Shown: one piece after another, positions 24,210 to 33,492 of the stretch
Layout: each line of letters opens with the position of its first letter
Numbering within the stretch: position 1 is the stretch's first letter
Source: Comamonadaceae bacterium
GTDB lineage: Bacteria > Pseudomonadota > Gammaproteobacteria > Burkholderiales > Burkholderiaceae_C
Assembly: GCA_009996515.1 (NCBI GenBank)
Contig: JAACZV010000009.1
Span: forward strand, 62,001 to 126,000
DNA length: 64,000 nucleotides
Direction: 5' to 3'
Made by a program: the position numbers and the translations under genes
Notes under the pieces: model-generated
Seen by the model: only the letters and a program-made list of their open reading frames with translations
Databases searched by the model: none
What the model was told of the DNA's origin: nothing

Positions 24210-24616
24210 GCGTTGGTCGTTGCCAGGATGGCCGCTTGAACGGCGTCGGGCAGGCGTTGGGGTTTGAGGTCGTCGGCGCGCACGCAGCCGATGCGGATCT
24301 CGCCTTCGGCCAGCAGCGTGTCACCGCGCAGCGCACGCTGGCGCACCACCAGGCTGGCGCGGCCGGCAGGCTCGGGTTCGACGGTGATGGTCAGCAAGTC
24401 GTCCAGCCGGGCCGGCGCGAGATAGCGCAGGCTGGTGGCCGCAACGACGAACATCAGGCCGGTGTCCTCGCGCAGCCGCTGCTGCTCGACGCCGGCGGCG
24501 CGCAGCCATTCGGTGCGGGCGCGCTCGAAGAACTTCAGGTAGTTGGCGTAGAACACGATGCCGCCGGCATCGGTGTCCTCCCAGTAGACGCGGATGGGGA
24601 AGCGGAACTCGCTCAC
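24206..24616 (-). CDS. ybgC: Acyl-CoA thioesterase YbgC
   Basis: This 136-residue hot-dog thioesterase starts FRFPIRVYWEDTDAGGIVFYANYLKFFERARTEWL, containing the 4HBT catalytic Asp in EDTDAGG. It is usually linked to the Tol-Pal operon and acts on short-chain or phospholipid-related acyl-CoA. It overlaps both neighbours by 4 nt. Confidence 0.93.
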   Translation of the reverse strand: MSEFRFPIRVYWEDTDAGGIVFYANYLKFFERARTEWLRAAGVEQQRLREDTGLMFVVAATSLRYLAPARLDDLLTITVEPEPAGRASLVVRQRALRGDTLLAEGEIRIGCVRADDLKPQRLPDAVQAAILATTNA

Positions 24617-25803
24617 GCCAGCACCTCACGCAGCCGGGCGACGGCTTCCTCGAGGTCTTCCATCGACGACGCGAAAGACAGCCGCATCCAGCGCTGCGGG
24701 TCGGCAACGCCGAAGTCGCGCCCCGGCGTCAGCGCGACCTGGGCGCGCTCCAGCAGCTCATGGGCGAACACCCAGCTGTCGGCGTGAAAGCGCGAGATGT
24801 CCATCCAGGCGTAGAAGGCGCCATCCGGGGGCACAGGCACGGTCAGGCCCAGCGCATTGAGCGCGGGCACGATGAAGTCGCGGCGCTGCTTCAGCACGAC
24901 ACGGCGGCGTTCATACTCGGCGATGGACCCGGGCTCAAAGCAGGCCAGCGCCGCCAGTTGCGACAGCGTGGACGGGCAGATGTAGAAGTTCTGCGCCAGC
25001 CGCTCGATGGCCGGCACCAGCGCGGGGGGCAGCACCAGCCAGCCCAGCCGCCAGCCCGTCATGCCGAAGTATTTGGAGAAGCTGTTGACCGAGACGATGT
25101 CGTCGCCCAGGCCGCCCGGCAGCTCCAGCGCGCTGTGGCCGAAGTGCTCCTCGTAGCTCAGCGGCAGATAGATTTCATCGACGACGGTGACGCCGCCGCG
25201 CTCGCGCACAAAGCCGGCTATTTTCGCCAGCACCTCGGGCGCGATGGACGTGCCGGTGGGGTTGCTGGGCGAGGCCAGCAGCACACCGCGCGTGGCCGGC
25301 GTCCAGGCCTCGCGCACCTGCGCGGCGCCCAGCTGGAAGCGCTCGGCCGCCCCGGTGGGCAGCAGGCGCGGCGTGGCGTCGGCGGCCGTCACGAAGTGGC
25401 GGTTGCAGGGGTAGCAGGGGTCGGGCATCAACACCTCGTCGCCGCGCTCGAACAGCGCCAGGCAGGCGAGTTGCAGCGCCGCCGACGCGCCGGCCGTGAT
25501 GGCGATGCGCTCGGGCGCGATCTGCAGGCCGAAGCGCTGGCCGTACCAGTGCGAGATGGCCTCGCGCAGCGCCGGCAGGCCCAGTGCATCGGTGTAGGGC
25601 GTGGGTCCTTGCGCGATGCGGGCCGCGGCCTCGCGCACGGCCGGGGCGGCGCCGAAGTCCGGCTCGCCGATGTTGAGCCGGATCATGCGCCGGCCGCCCC
25701 GGGCCGGATCGCACAGCGGGCCGGCCGCGACCCGGGCCGCGGCCTTGGCCAGCTCCATCACATAGAAGGGCTCGATGCGGTCGACCCGCGCGGCAAGCTT
25801 CAT
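24613..25803 (-). CDS. PLP-dependent aminotransferase, class I/II
   Basis: This 396-residue fold-type I aminotransferase has LNIGEPDF near the start, [17 protein letters not shown] and the PLP lysine in [17 protein letters not shown]. The substrate is not clear from sequence. Related proteins use aspartate, alanine or aromatic amino acids. It sits between nusB and ybgC with 4-nt overlaps, an order common in Burkholderiales. Confidence 0.85.
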   Translation of the reverse strand: MKLAARVDRIEPFYVMELAKAAARVAAGPLCDPARGGRRMIRLNIGEPDFGAAPAVREAAARIAQGPTPYTDALGLPALREAISHWYGQRFGLQIAPERIAITAGASAALQLACLALFERGDEVLMPDPCYPCNRHFVTAADATPRLLPTGAAERFQLGAAQVREAWTPATRGVLLASPSNPTGTSIAPEVLAKIAGFVRERGGVTVVDEIYLPLSYEEHFGHSALELPGGLGDDIVSVNSFSKYFGMTGWRLGWLVLPPALVPAIERLAQNFYICPSTLSQLAALACFEPGSIAEYERRRVVLKQRRDFIVPALNALGLTVPVPPDGAFYAWMDISRFHADSWVFAHELLERAQVALTPGRDFGVADPQRWMRLSFASSMEDLEEAVARLREVLA

Positions 25804-26282
25804 CGGCGCGCGCTGACCTCGAGGGGGCGCAGGTCCACGGCCGCGCGGTCCAGCACGCCGTTGACGTATTTGTGGCCGTCGGTGCCACCGAAGGACTTGG
25901 CCAGCTCGACCGCCTCGTTGATGGCGACCTTGTAGGGGATGTCGATGCAGTGCTTGAGCTCGTAGGCGCCGATCAGCAGGATGGCATGCTCGATGGGCGA
26001 GAGCTCCGTCGTCTTACGGTCCACATGGCGGGACAGGATGGCATCCAGGTCGGCGGCCTCGTTCACGCAGCCGGTCAGCAGCGCGTCGTAATGCTTGACG
26101 TCCAGCTTGGCATAGCCTTCCTGCTCGCGGCCCAGCGCCATGATGGCGCCGATGTCCTCGCCGGTCAGCAGCCACTGGTAGAGGCCTTGCACGGCCGCCT
26201 CGCGCGAGCGGCGGCGGGCGGACTTGACGGGGGCGCGCTTGGCGCCGGGTCTGGCGGCGGTCTTGGCGGGGGTGGCGTTCAC
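25800..26282 (-). CDS. nusB: Transcription antitermination factor NusB
   Basis: This 160-residue helical RNA-binding protein has [23 protein letters not shown] and [43 protein letters not shown], both typical of NusB. A basic 25-residue N-terminal tail precedes the domain. It overlaps ribH and the aminotransferase gene by 4 nt each, the usual ribH-nusB pairing. Confidence 0.95.
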   Translation of the reverse strand: MNATPAKTAARPGAKRAPVKSARRRSREAAVQGLYQWLLTGEDIGAIMALGREQEGYAKLDVKHYDALLTGCVNEAADLDAILSRHVDRKTTELSPIEHAILLIGAYELKHCIDIPYKVAINEAVELAKSFGGTDGHKYVNGVLDRAAVDLRPLEVSARR

Positions 26283-26752
26283 TCGATGTCTTTCAGCAGA
26301 TTGGCCATCTCGACGGCAACGCGGGCGGCGTCGCGGCCCTTGGGCTCGGCACGGGCCCAGGCCTGGGCTTCGTTCTCGACGGTCAGGATGGCGTTCGCGA
26401 TGGGCAGGCCGTGGTCCAGGCCGACGCGCGTGACGGCGGCGCCGCTTTCGTTGGCGACCAGCTCGAAGTGATAGGTCTCGCCGCGGATGATGCAGCCCAG
26501 CGCGATCAGCGCGTCGTAGTCATTGCTCTCGGCCAGCGCCTGCAACGCCAGCGGCACCTCCAGCGCGCCGGGCACCGTCACATGGCGTATGGCCTCGGCG
26601 GGCACGCCCAGCACCGACAGCTCGGCCAGGCAGGCGCTGGCCAGGGCCGAGGTGATGGCGTCGTTGAAGCGTGCCTGGACGATGGCGACGGTCAGTTCGC
26701 TGCCGTCGAGGGCGCCCTCGAAGCCGGGCCGGCCTTGGTCGGAATCTTGCAT
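26279..26752 (-). CDS. ribH: 6,7-dimethyl-8-ribityllumazine synthase
   Basis: This 157-residue enzyme makes the lumazine precursor of riboflavin. Motifs include [31 protein letters not shown] and [19 protein letters not shown]. It lies 18 nt after ribB(X) and overlaps nusB. Confidence 0.95.
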   Translation of the reverse strand: MQDSDQGRPGFEGALDGSELTVAIVQARFNDAITSALASACLAELSVLGVPAEAIRHVTVPGALEVPLALQALAESNDYDALIALGCIIRGETYHFELVANESGAAVTRVGLDHGLPIANAILTVENEAQAWARAEPKGRDAARVAVEMANLLKDIE

Positions 26753-26770
26753 CGCTTGCCTCCGGTCGTT

Positions 26771-27868
26771 TCAGCAGGAAGGGGGGGCGACGAAGCCGGT
26801 AACTTCGAGGCCGTAGCCGGTCATGCTGGGCATGCGGCGCGGGCTGCCCAGCAGCCTCATGCGGTGCACGCCCAGGGCCTTCAGGATCTGGGCGCCGACG
26901 CCGTAGATGCGCAGATCCATGGGGCCCTTGGAGACCGCGGCAGGCTCGCGGGACTGCACGCGGGCCAGCACGCGGGCCGCATCCTCGCCGCAGTTCATCA
27001 GCACCGCGACGCCGCCGGGGCTGGCCTGGATGGCCGCCAGCGCGGCGGGCAGGCCCCAGGAATGGCCGCAGGCGCCGGCCTCCAGCAGGTCCAGCACCGA
27101 CAGCGGCTCGTGCACCCGCACCAGCACCTCCTCGCCGGGCTGCCAGACGCCATGGCACAGGGCCAGGTGGGTACCGCCCGTGCGGTCGGTGAAGACCTGG
27201 CAGTCGAACTCGCCCTGGGCCGTGTTCAAGCGGCGCTGGGCGATGCGGGTGATCAGGCTCTCGTGACGGCTGCGGTACTCGATCAGGTCGGCGATGGTGC
27301 CTATCTTCAGGCCGTGTTCCTTGGCGAAGATCTCCAGGTCGGGCAACCGGGCCATGGTGCCGTCGTCCTTCATGATCTCGCAGATGACCGAGGTGGCCGA
27401 CAGGCCGGCCATGCGGGCCAGGTCGCAGCCGGCCTCGGTATGGCCGGCACGCATCAGCACGCCGCCGTCCTGGGCCTGCAGCGGGAAGATGTGGCCGGGC
27501 TGGACCAGATCGCTGGCCTTGGCGTCGGGGGCGACGGCAGCCTGCACGGTGCGGGCGCGGTCCGCGGCCGAAATGCCTGTGGTGACGCCGGTGGCGGCCT
27601 CGATGGACACCGTGAAGGCCGTGCCATGCTGGGTGCCGTTGCGCCGCGTCATGGGCGGCAGTTGCAGGCGCTCGCAATGCTCGCGCGGCAGCGTCAGGCA
27701 GATCAGGCCACGGCCATGCTTGGCCATGAAGTTGATGGCCTCGGGCGTGACGAGGTCGGCGGCGAGGACGAGATCGCCCTCGTTTTCGCGGTCTTCCTCG
27801 TCGACCAGGATGACCATGCGGCCGGCGGCCAGCTCGGCGACCAGCTCGGGAATAGGGGAGATGGGCAT
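26771..27868 (-). CDS. ribB: DHBP synthase with degenerate GTP cyclohydrolase II domain (RibBX type)
   Basis: In this 365-residue protein, residues 1-205 form a complete 3,4-dihydroxy-2-butanone-4-phosphate synthase with DEEDRENEGDLV and HTEAGCDLA. Residues 210-365 resemble GTP cyclohydrolase II (RIYGVGAQILKALGV is kept). The Zn-binding cysteine set is lost: the expected C/C-x-C region reads VHEPLSVLDLLEAGACGHSW, with one Cys only (267). It therefore should make only DHBP, like described RibBX hybrids. Confidence 0.85.
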   Translation of the reverse strand: MPISPIPELVAELAAGRMVILVDEEDRENEGDLVLAADLVTPEAINFMAKHGRGLICLTLPREHCERLQLPPMTRRNGTQHGTAFTVSIEAATGVTTGISAADRARTVQAAVAPDAKASDLVQPGHIFPLQAQDGGVLMRAGHTEAGCDLARMAGLSATSVICEIMKDDGTMARLPDLEIFAKEHGLKIGTIADLIEYRSRHESLITRIAQRRLNTAQGEFDCQVFTDRTGGTHLALCHGVWQPGEEVLVRVHEPLSVLDLLEAGACGHSWGLPAALAAIQASPGGVAVLMNCGEDAARVLARVQSREPAAVSKGPMDLRIYGVGAQILKALGVHRMRLLGSPRRMPSMTGYGLEVTGFVAPPSC

Positions 27869-27917
27869 AGCCGGCGATTGTAGGTGGCGACCCTAGGGGC
27901 TGGCGCCGCGTGGGGCG

Positions 27918-28949
27918 TTACATGGGCCGCAGTCGAAGCCGCAGATCCTGTCCGACGGCCGTGGCCTCGACGAACCGCCAGCGTCGCGCCTGCTCCAGCC
28001 CGGCCAGCGGCGCCAGAGCCGCCAGCGGGCGGCCCTCGCCGATCAGCAACGGCGCCTGGTAGACCAGCAGCTCGTCGACCAGGCCGGCGTCCAGGAAGGC
28101 GCCGGACAGCGTCGGGCCGGCTTCCACGTGCAACTCGTTGATGCCCTGGCGGCCCAGCTCGGCGAGCAGGGCGGGCAGGTCGGCGCGGCCGGGCCCGATG
28201 ACGCGGGCCTCGCCGGGCGGCTGCAGCACGCGGGCGCCGGCCGGCATGCGGCCCTGCGGGTCCAGCACCAGGCGCAGCGGCTGCCGGGCGGTGGGCACCA
28301 GGCGCACGTCCAGGCGCGGATCGTCGGCCAGCACCGTGCCTATGCCGGTCAGCACGGCGCCGGCGCGCTTGCGCCAGGCATGGCCGTCGGCACGGGCGGC
28401 CTCGCCGGTGATCCACTGGCTGCGGCCGTCGGGCAGGGCGGTGCGACCGTCCAGCGAGACGGCCGACTTCAGCCGCACGAAGGGCCGGCCGCGCTGCATG
28501 CGCGAGAAGAAGCCGATGTTGATCTCCTGGGCCGCCGCGGCGATGGCGGCGTCGGCCAGCTCGACAGCGACGCCCGCGGCCCGCAGCCGCGCCAGGCCCT
28601 GGCCGGCAACCTGGGGGTTGGGGTCTTGCACGGCGCAGACGACGCGGGCGATGCCGGCCGCGATCAGCGCGTCGCAGCAGGGGGGCGTGCGGCCATGGTG
28701 GGAGCAGGGCTCCAGCGTGACGACGGCCGTCGCGCCGCGCACCTCATGGCCGCGGGCCGCGGCGTCGCGCAGCGCCATGACCTCGGCATGGGCCTGGCCC
28801 GCGGCCTGGGTGTGGCCGGCACCCAGCTCGCGGCCGTCGGGCGCCAGGATGACGCAGCCGACGCGGGGGTTGGGGTCGCTCAGGCCCACGGCCTGTTCGG
28901 CCAGCGAAAGCGCGCGCCGCAGTGCGGCGTGGAAGTCTGGCGGATTCAT
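27918..28949 (-). CDS. ribD: Bifunctional pyrimidine deaminase/reductase RibD
   Basis: This 343-residue riboflavin enzyme has a deaminase domain with the zinc motif HAEVMAL and PCSHHGRTPPC, then a reductase domain (VRLKSAVSLDGRTALPDG, GPTLSGAFLDAGLVDELLVY). It follows pilV after 20 nt and precedes ribB. Riboflavin synthase (ribE), which usually lies between ribD and ribBA in related bacteria, is absent: only 49 nt separate the two genes. Confidence 0.94.
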   Translation of the reverse strand: MNPPDFHAALRRALSLAEQAVGLSDPNPRVGCVILAPDGRELGAGHTQAAGQAHAEVMALRDAAARGHEVRGATAVVTLEPCSHHGRTPPCCDALIAAGIARVVCAVQDPNPQVAGQGLARLRAAGVAVELADAAIAAAAQEINIGFFSRMQRGRPFVRLKSAVSLDGRTALPDGRSQWITGEAARADGHAWRKRAGAVLTGIGTVLADDPRLDVRLVPTARQPLRLVLDPQGRMPAGARVLQPPGEARVIGPGRADLPALLAELGRQGINELHVEAGPTLSGAFLDAGLVDELLVYQAPLLIGEGRPLAALAPLAGLEQARRWRFVEATAVGQDLRLRLRPM

Positions 28950-28969
28950 GCCGCCAGTCTAGCCAGCGC

Positions 28970-30286
28970 TCAGGGCTGCAGCTGGATCGTCGAGTAGTCG
29001 GCAAACACGCCATGCGCCGGATCGACGGCGGGCGCCGTGGGGCAGGCCAGATTGCCGCGCACGACCAGGAAGTTCTGGCGCGTCAGCGAGCCGGCCACCT
29101 TGGCATACACGGCCGGATGCTCCTCGTTCTCCAGCCCCCGCAGGTCGGCCGTGAATCCGCCACCGCTGCCGTTGTAGTCGGCGCTGTAGCGGCAGACGCG
29201 GTAGTCGCTGGCGCCGGTGCCGATGGCGAAGCCCGTCAGCACCAGCTTGCCCGACCAGGTGGGGCGCGAGCCGGCGGCGCCGGCATCGGGCGGGTAGACG
29301 ATGCAGTAGTAGCTGACGAAGGCCGGGCTGCTGGCCGAGTCATTGAAGCAGTCCGGCAGGTTCACGCCGGAGGGCGCCGTTGCGGCGACGCTGTCCAGCA
29401 CGATGTTGCCGCCGCTCATCACCGGCGCGCCCTGGGGGTTCAGGCGCGGTAGCAGATAAGTGCCGTTGACCAGGCCGAGGCCCAGCGCAAAGCCATTGGC
29501 TTCGGGTGCCGTGGGGTTGGGCGGGTTGGTGTTGGAGAAGCGGATCACGCCGCTGAGCAGATAGCCGACCGTGTTGTTCCTGCACGAGTCGACATCGGCC
29601 GTCGTGAGCGTGGACACGGGCGTGCCCGCCGGGATGGAGCATTTGCCGACGATGACGCCGCTCAGGTTGTTGAAGACCCAGACCGTGCTACCCAGGTCGC
29701 TGGGGCGGAAGGCGCTGACGTCCTTGTCCAGCCGCGTGGCCCCGGGCGGAATGGCCGCATGGCGGCCGGACGGCTGGATCACCGGGCTGGGCGGCGCGCG
29801 GGTCACGACGGCGCTGAAGACCGGGTCCACGGAGGCGATGACCGTGTCGAGATTGACGAACTGCGCGCCGCCGGTGCGGTCCGTCCAGCTGACGTTCACG
29901 CGCACCGTCACGCCCTGTCCGCCGGTCGCGAGATTGCCGACGCGGCGCCACACGGCATAAGTGGTGTTGGAGTCGGGGGGCGACTGCAGCTCAGGGTCGG
30001 TCTGGTCGGTGATGTCGCTGTAGAGCCGGGCGGTGGCTGGCACGCCGGGGCCGGCGGCCAGCGCGGAGAAGTCGCGCAGTCTGGCGATCTCCGCGCGGGC
30101 GATGCGCATGGCCTCGCTGCGCTGCTTGGCCAGCTCGGCGCCGAAGCGCAGATTGCTCATCAGCCCCACCAGGGCCAGCATGCCGAAGGACATGACCAGC
30201 AAGGCCACCAGGGCCTCGATCAGCGTGACGCCGCGCTGGCTCGCAAGGCTCAGGCGCGGGGACGGGGCGGGTAGGCGCTTGGGCAT
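28970..30286 (-). CDS. pilV: Minor prepilin PilV-like
   Basis: This 438-residue prepilin has a 19-residue leader ending SQRG, then VTLIEALVALLVMSFGMLALVG, the PilV N-terminus. It is much longer than ordinary PilV (often 150-200 residues), with a large Pro/Thr/Asn-rich C-terminal part that may be an adhesive or tip domain. ATG 30286 is chosen over ATG 30343 because it lies just after the pilX stop and gives a normal leader. Confidence 0.8.
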   Translation of the reverse strand: MPKRLPAPSPRLSLASQRGVTLIEALVALLVMSFGMLALVGLMSNLRFGAELAKQRSEAMRIARAEIARLRDFSALAAGPGVPATARLYSDITDQTDPELQSPPDSNTTYAVWRRVGNLATGGQGVTVRVNVSWTDRTGGAQFVNLDTVIASVDPVFSAVVTRAPPSPVIQPSGRHAAIPPGATRLDKDVSAFRPSDLGSTVWVFNNLSGVIVGKCSIPAGTPVSTLTTADVDSCRNNTVGYLLSGVIRFSNTNPPNPTAPEANGFALGLGLVNGTYLLPRLNPQGAPVMSGGNIVLDSVAATAPSGVNLPDCFNDSASSPAFVSYYCIVYPPDAGAAGSRPTWSGKLVLTGFAIGTGASDYRVCRYSADYNGSGGGFTADLRGLENEEHPAVYAKVAGSLTRQNFLVVRGNLACPTAPAVDPAHGVFADYSTIQLQP

Positions 30287-30299
30287 GGGGCGGCCTGGG

Positions 30300-31607
30300 T
30301 CAGTTGGGATCGCCATCGAACAAGCCGCCCGAAACCCGCACAAAGCTGCCCCGGCGGTTGCGCAACTGGTTGGCGATGGACTGCAGGTACTGGATGTCCA
30401 TGCTGCCGGTTGCGGTCATGTTGCCCTGGACCAGCACCATGCCGGTGATCAGCGAGGTCAGCCCACCGGTGTTGCTCCAGTCCAGGTTGCCCAGCACCAG
30501 CAGCGCGCCATTGATCTGCATGGGTCCGGTCAGCGTGACGGCGCCGTTGACGATGATGAGCGGCGGATCGCTGACGTTGCCGACGACCACATTGGTGCTG
30601 ATGGCCATGGGGCCTTCCACCCACAGCATGCGCTGGCCTGCGGCATAGGCGGCCTGCAGGTCCGGGCCGCAGTCGCCGGCCGTGCAGCTGACCACGCGCA
30701 GCGCCGGATGGTTCTGATAGCGGCTGGCCGCCATGCCCATATAGGCTCGGAAGAAGCCGTCGGCGGACAGGTTTCTCAAGGCCTCGTCGTCGAAGACGCT
30801 GGCCTGGGCGGCCGGCGTGCCGGGCACGCTGTCCATGCGGGTGTCGTTGAGCACCGGTGCCGCCTCGCCCGAGACCACCAGCAGGCCCGAAGACGCCGGA
30901 TCGGCGTTGTGCAGGCCCAGCCCGCCGCTGCCGGCGGTGGTCAGGCTGCCCTTGACCGTCAGCGGCGCGGCCGGCGTCGACGGCATGGCGGCGACGAAGG
31001 CGATGGCGGCCGTCTGCGCAGAGGTCGCGCTGGCCAGCTGGCTGCGTGCCTCGGCACCGCTGGCACAGCTGTCGACGCTGCTGTCGGTGCAGCCCTGCGA
31101 GGTCAGCTGAAAGCTGCCGTAGCGTTGCACGCCTTCACTGCCCACGGCAATGCCGAAGCTGGGCACGAGCGCGCCCGGAACGGTCGTGGCCGGCTGAATG
31201 GTGCGCGTGCCGGGGTCAGGGCAGCGGCAGCTCAGGCCGTTGCCGGAGCGGGCGCAGTCGACCGCGAAACTGGTGGGCGTGGCCATCTGGCTCCGGGTGC
31301 CGCGATCGACCGGCGAAATGGAGAGGTAGCGATCCACGAAGCGGGTGCCGCCCGTGGCCAGGGGCTGGCAATTGGCATCGATGCCGGTGCCGTTCAGCAG
31401 GGCCAGGGTCCATTCGATGCCGCCATCGGCCATCTCCTGGGCCAGGCTGGCGCGGTAATAGCTGCCCGAGATGCGCTGCTCGAACACCAGGCTGCGGTTG
31501 GCATAGGCCGCCAGCAAGGCCATGACGAGGAACAGCACCATGACCACCACCAGCGTGGCCGCGCCGCGCTGCGCCGGCCGGCTTGCCATGCGGTGCCCCG
31601 GCCTCAT
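30300..31607 (-). CDS. pilX: Minor pilin-like protein PilX
   Basis: This 435-residue protein has the PilX-type N-terminal helix QRGAATLVVVMVLFLVMALLAAYANRSLVFEQR and a long extracellular part with several cysteines (SQGCTDSSVDSCASG, SCTAGDCG). It should join the pilus tip or priming complex. ATG 31607 overlaps the pilW stop (ATGA). Confidence 0.82.
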   Translation of the reverse strand: MRPGHRMASRPAQRGAATLVVVMVLFLVMALLAAYANRSLVFEQRISGSYYRASLAQEMADGGIEWTLALLNGTGIDANCQPLATGGTRFVDRYLSISPVDRGTRSQMATPTSFAVDCARSGNGLSCRCPDPGTRTIQPATTVPGALVPSFGIAVGSEGVQRYGSFQLTSQGCTDSSVDSCASGAEARSQLASATSAQTAAIAFVAAMPSTPAAPLTVKGSLTTAGSGGLGLHNADPASSGLLVVSGEAAPVLNDTRMDSVPGTPAAQASVFDDEALRNLSADGFFRAYMGMAASRYQNHPALRVVSCTAGDCGPDLQAAYAAGQRMLWVEGPMAISTNVVVGNVSDPPLIIVNGAVTLTGPMQINGALLVLGNLDWSNTGGLTSLITGMVLVQGNMTATGSMDIQYLQSIANQLRNRRGSFVRVSGGLFDGDPN

Positions 31608-32338
31608 GGGCAGACTCCGGCGATGTCGTCGGACGGGATTTTTTCGCTGAAGGTCAGCGTGCGCCTGACGTTGCTGTCCGACTTGGCGACGGCCTGGATG
31701 GTGAAGTCCACCCGGCGCACCGTCAGCGTGGGGCAGGGGCCGCCCGGCGGGCAGTTGCACACGTCTGCCAGCGAAATCTGCTGCTGGTTGATGACGGGCA
31801 CGAAGCTCTCGATCAACACCGCATCCGGATCGGTGATGGGCTGCCAGTTGGGCTGACCGTTCACCAGGCCCAGCTGCAGGTAGAGCGTCTTGCTGCTCAG
31901 GCGTATGCCGAACTGCTCGTTGCTGGCCAGCACGTTGCTCGTGTTCACGGCCGTTCCGCCGGGCGTGGGGCGCGCATAGCGGTAGAACAGGTCGCTGCCG
32001 CCGGGCGTCGTTTGCGTCACCGCCGTATACGGGCTGGCGGCCGCGGGCTTGGCCGGGATGGCGCCGCGCGCGGGCTCCCAGACGCCATTGGCCGGCAGCC
32101 CGCGATAGCCGGCGCGGCGCAGGTCCTGCTGCAGCAGGTCGGCCGCGACCCGCAGGTCTTGCTGCATCTGCACCTCCAGCATCAGCCGGCGATGCTCGAT
32201 GATCTGCCGGGTGGCCACCAGCGCGGCACCGGCGGTGACGATGAGCCCGACGGTGATGCCCACCATCAGCTCGACCAAGCCCATGCCGCGCTCGGCGAAG
32301 CGGTGACCGGCGCGGCGCATGCGAGGACTCAGGCGCAT
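31604..32338 (-). CDS. pilW: Minor prepilin PilW
   Basis: This 244-residue prepilin has FAERG followed by MGLVELMVGITVGLIVTAGAAL, with Glu5 present, and the PilW block RRLMLEVQMQQDLRVAADLLQQDLRRAGYRG. Two in-frame ATGs are plausible, 32338 (10-nt overlap with fimT) and 32320. Neither has a strong Shine-Dalgarno sequence. Confidence 0.82.
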   Translation of the reverse strand: MRLSPRMRRAGHRFAERGMGLVELMVGITVGLIVTAGAALVATRQIIEHRRLMLEVQMQQDLRVAADLLQQDLRRAGYRGLPANGVWEPARGAIPAKPAAASPYTAVTQTTPGGSDLFYRYARPTPGGTAVNTSNVLASNEQFGIRLSSKTLYLQLGLVNGQPNWQPITDPDAVLIESFVPVINQQQISLADVCNCPPGGPCPTLTVRRVDFTIQAVAKSDSNVRRTLTFSEKIPSDDIAGVCP

Positions 32339-32922
32339 TTGGCAAACCCCGTCATGTCGCCGGCGGGTGAACATGTCCTGACCCGACCGGCGGTGTTGAG
32401 ATCCACGCGCAGCGCATACCCCTTCTTCAGGCCGACGATGTCGACATGAAAGCCCTGGGTATCCACCCCCATCTGTTCACGCGTGAAGCGGACCTGGTTG
32501 GCCCCTCCCGCCCACGAGGTGGCGGCGGCGCTGAACTTCACATAGTCCTGCGGCAGCTGAAACAGGCGCAACGATCTGGACGTCGTGCCCGGGCAAATGT
32601 CCCCGGCCGGGAAGTAGCACCTGCATTTATTCAGGCCTGCCGCCGTGACGACGGCGGCACAGCTCATCTTCGCGCTCGGATCCGGGTCGAAGCGCGCGAT
32701 CAGGACGGAGCTGGTGGCATTGGTCTCTGCCTTTGCGTAGGTCAGGATGCCCGCCACCTCCTCGGCGGCGGCGATCACGCGGCGCCGCTCCAGCAGATCG
32801 GCCATGGACGGCACGGCGACCGCCACCAATAGGGCCAGCACGCCCAGCCCGACCAGGATCTCGACCAGGGTCAGGCCCGATCGGTGGGTCTTCAGCGCGC
32901 GCGGGCCCTTGTTCATGCTCAT
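32329..32922 (-). CDS. fimT: FimT/GspH-like minor prepilin (first of two)
   Basis: This 197-residue prepilin has the leader HRSG, then LTLVEILVGLGVLALLVAVAVPSMADLLERRRVI, a FimT/GspH-like start. Several cysteines lie in the C-terminal half (NKCRCYFPAGDIC). ATG 32922 overlaps the pilE-like stop. It may correspond to pilU/fimU of other clusters. Confidence 0.8.
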   Translation of the reverse strand: MSMNKGPRALKTHRSGLTLVEILVGLGVLALLVAVAVPSMADLLERRRVIAAAEEVAGILTYAKAETNATSSVLIARFDPDPSAKMSCAAVVTAAGLNKCRCYFPAGDICPGTTSRSLRLFQLPQDYVKFSAAATSWAGGANQVRFTREQMGVDTQGFHVDIVGLKKGYALRVDLNTAGRVRTCSPAGDMTGFAKCA

Positions 32923-33392
32923 CTGGGCCAGCACAGCGCGGAGGTGTCCTGGCTGCTGCCCGTGTTGCCGGGGTCGCCCGAAGCGGTGTATCCGGGCGTC
33001 GCCCCCTTCAAGGTCACGGTGAAGCTCTTGCAGGCCGTGTCGCGAGCCTGCTTGCCCCCGGCCACCGGCGTTGCCGTCGCGACATAGCCGATCGTGAAGG
33101 TCGGCGGGTCGTTGACACCGCTCAGGCTGACCTGGTAGTGCGGCGTGATTTTGGCAATGTCCAGGTTCAAGTCGCTCAGCGACGACGCATAGTTGCTGAC
33201 ATTGCCGCGATAGCGCTCCTGGGCCTGCATGACGGCCGTCAGCGCGGCGATGGCATCCGCCCGCCGGCCGCGCTGCATATGGGCGGTGTAGGCCGGATAG
33301 GCAATGGCGGCCAGGATGCCGGCCACCACCAGGGCGACCATCAGCTCGATGAGGCTGAAGCCCGGGCTCCGTGAGCGGCAAGCGGTCTGCAT
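32919..33392 (-). CDS. pilE: PilE-like type IV prepilin
   Basis: This 157-residue prepilin has a 12-residue leader ending SRSPG and FSLIELMVALVVAGILAAIAYPAYTAHMQRGRRADA, the PilE minor-pilin type. ATG 33392 is preferred. The upstream ATG 33425 would lengthen the leader to 23. It overlaps the next fimT-like gene by 4 nt. Confidence 0.82.
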   Translation of the reverse strand: MQTACRSRSPGFSLIELMVALVVAGILAAIAYPAYTAHMQRGRRADAIAALTAVMQAQERYRGNVSNYASSLSDLNLDIAKITPHYQVSLSGVNDPPTFTIGYVATATPVAGGKQARDTACKSFTVTLKGATPGYTASGDPGNTGSSQDTSALCWPR

Positions 33393-33492
33393 CGCCCCAT
33401 TCTCTAGAGCCCTCCGCGGCTCCAACGGGGCGCACGCACCGCTCGTCAGCCGAGTCGCGCCGCCGGTCGGCGACCACCGCGAACAGGGGGGC

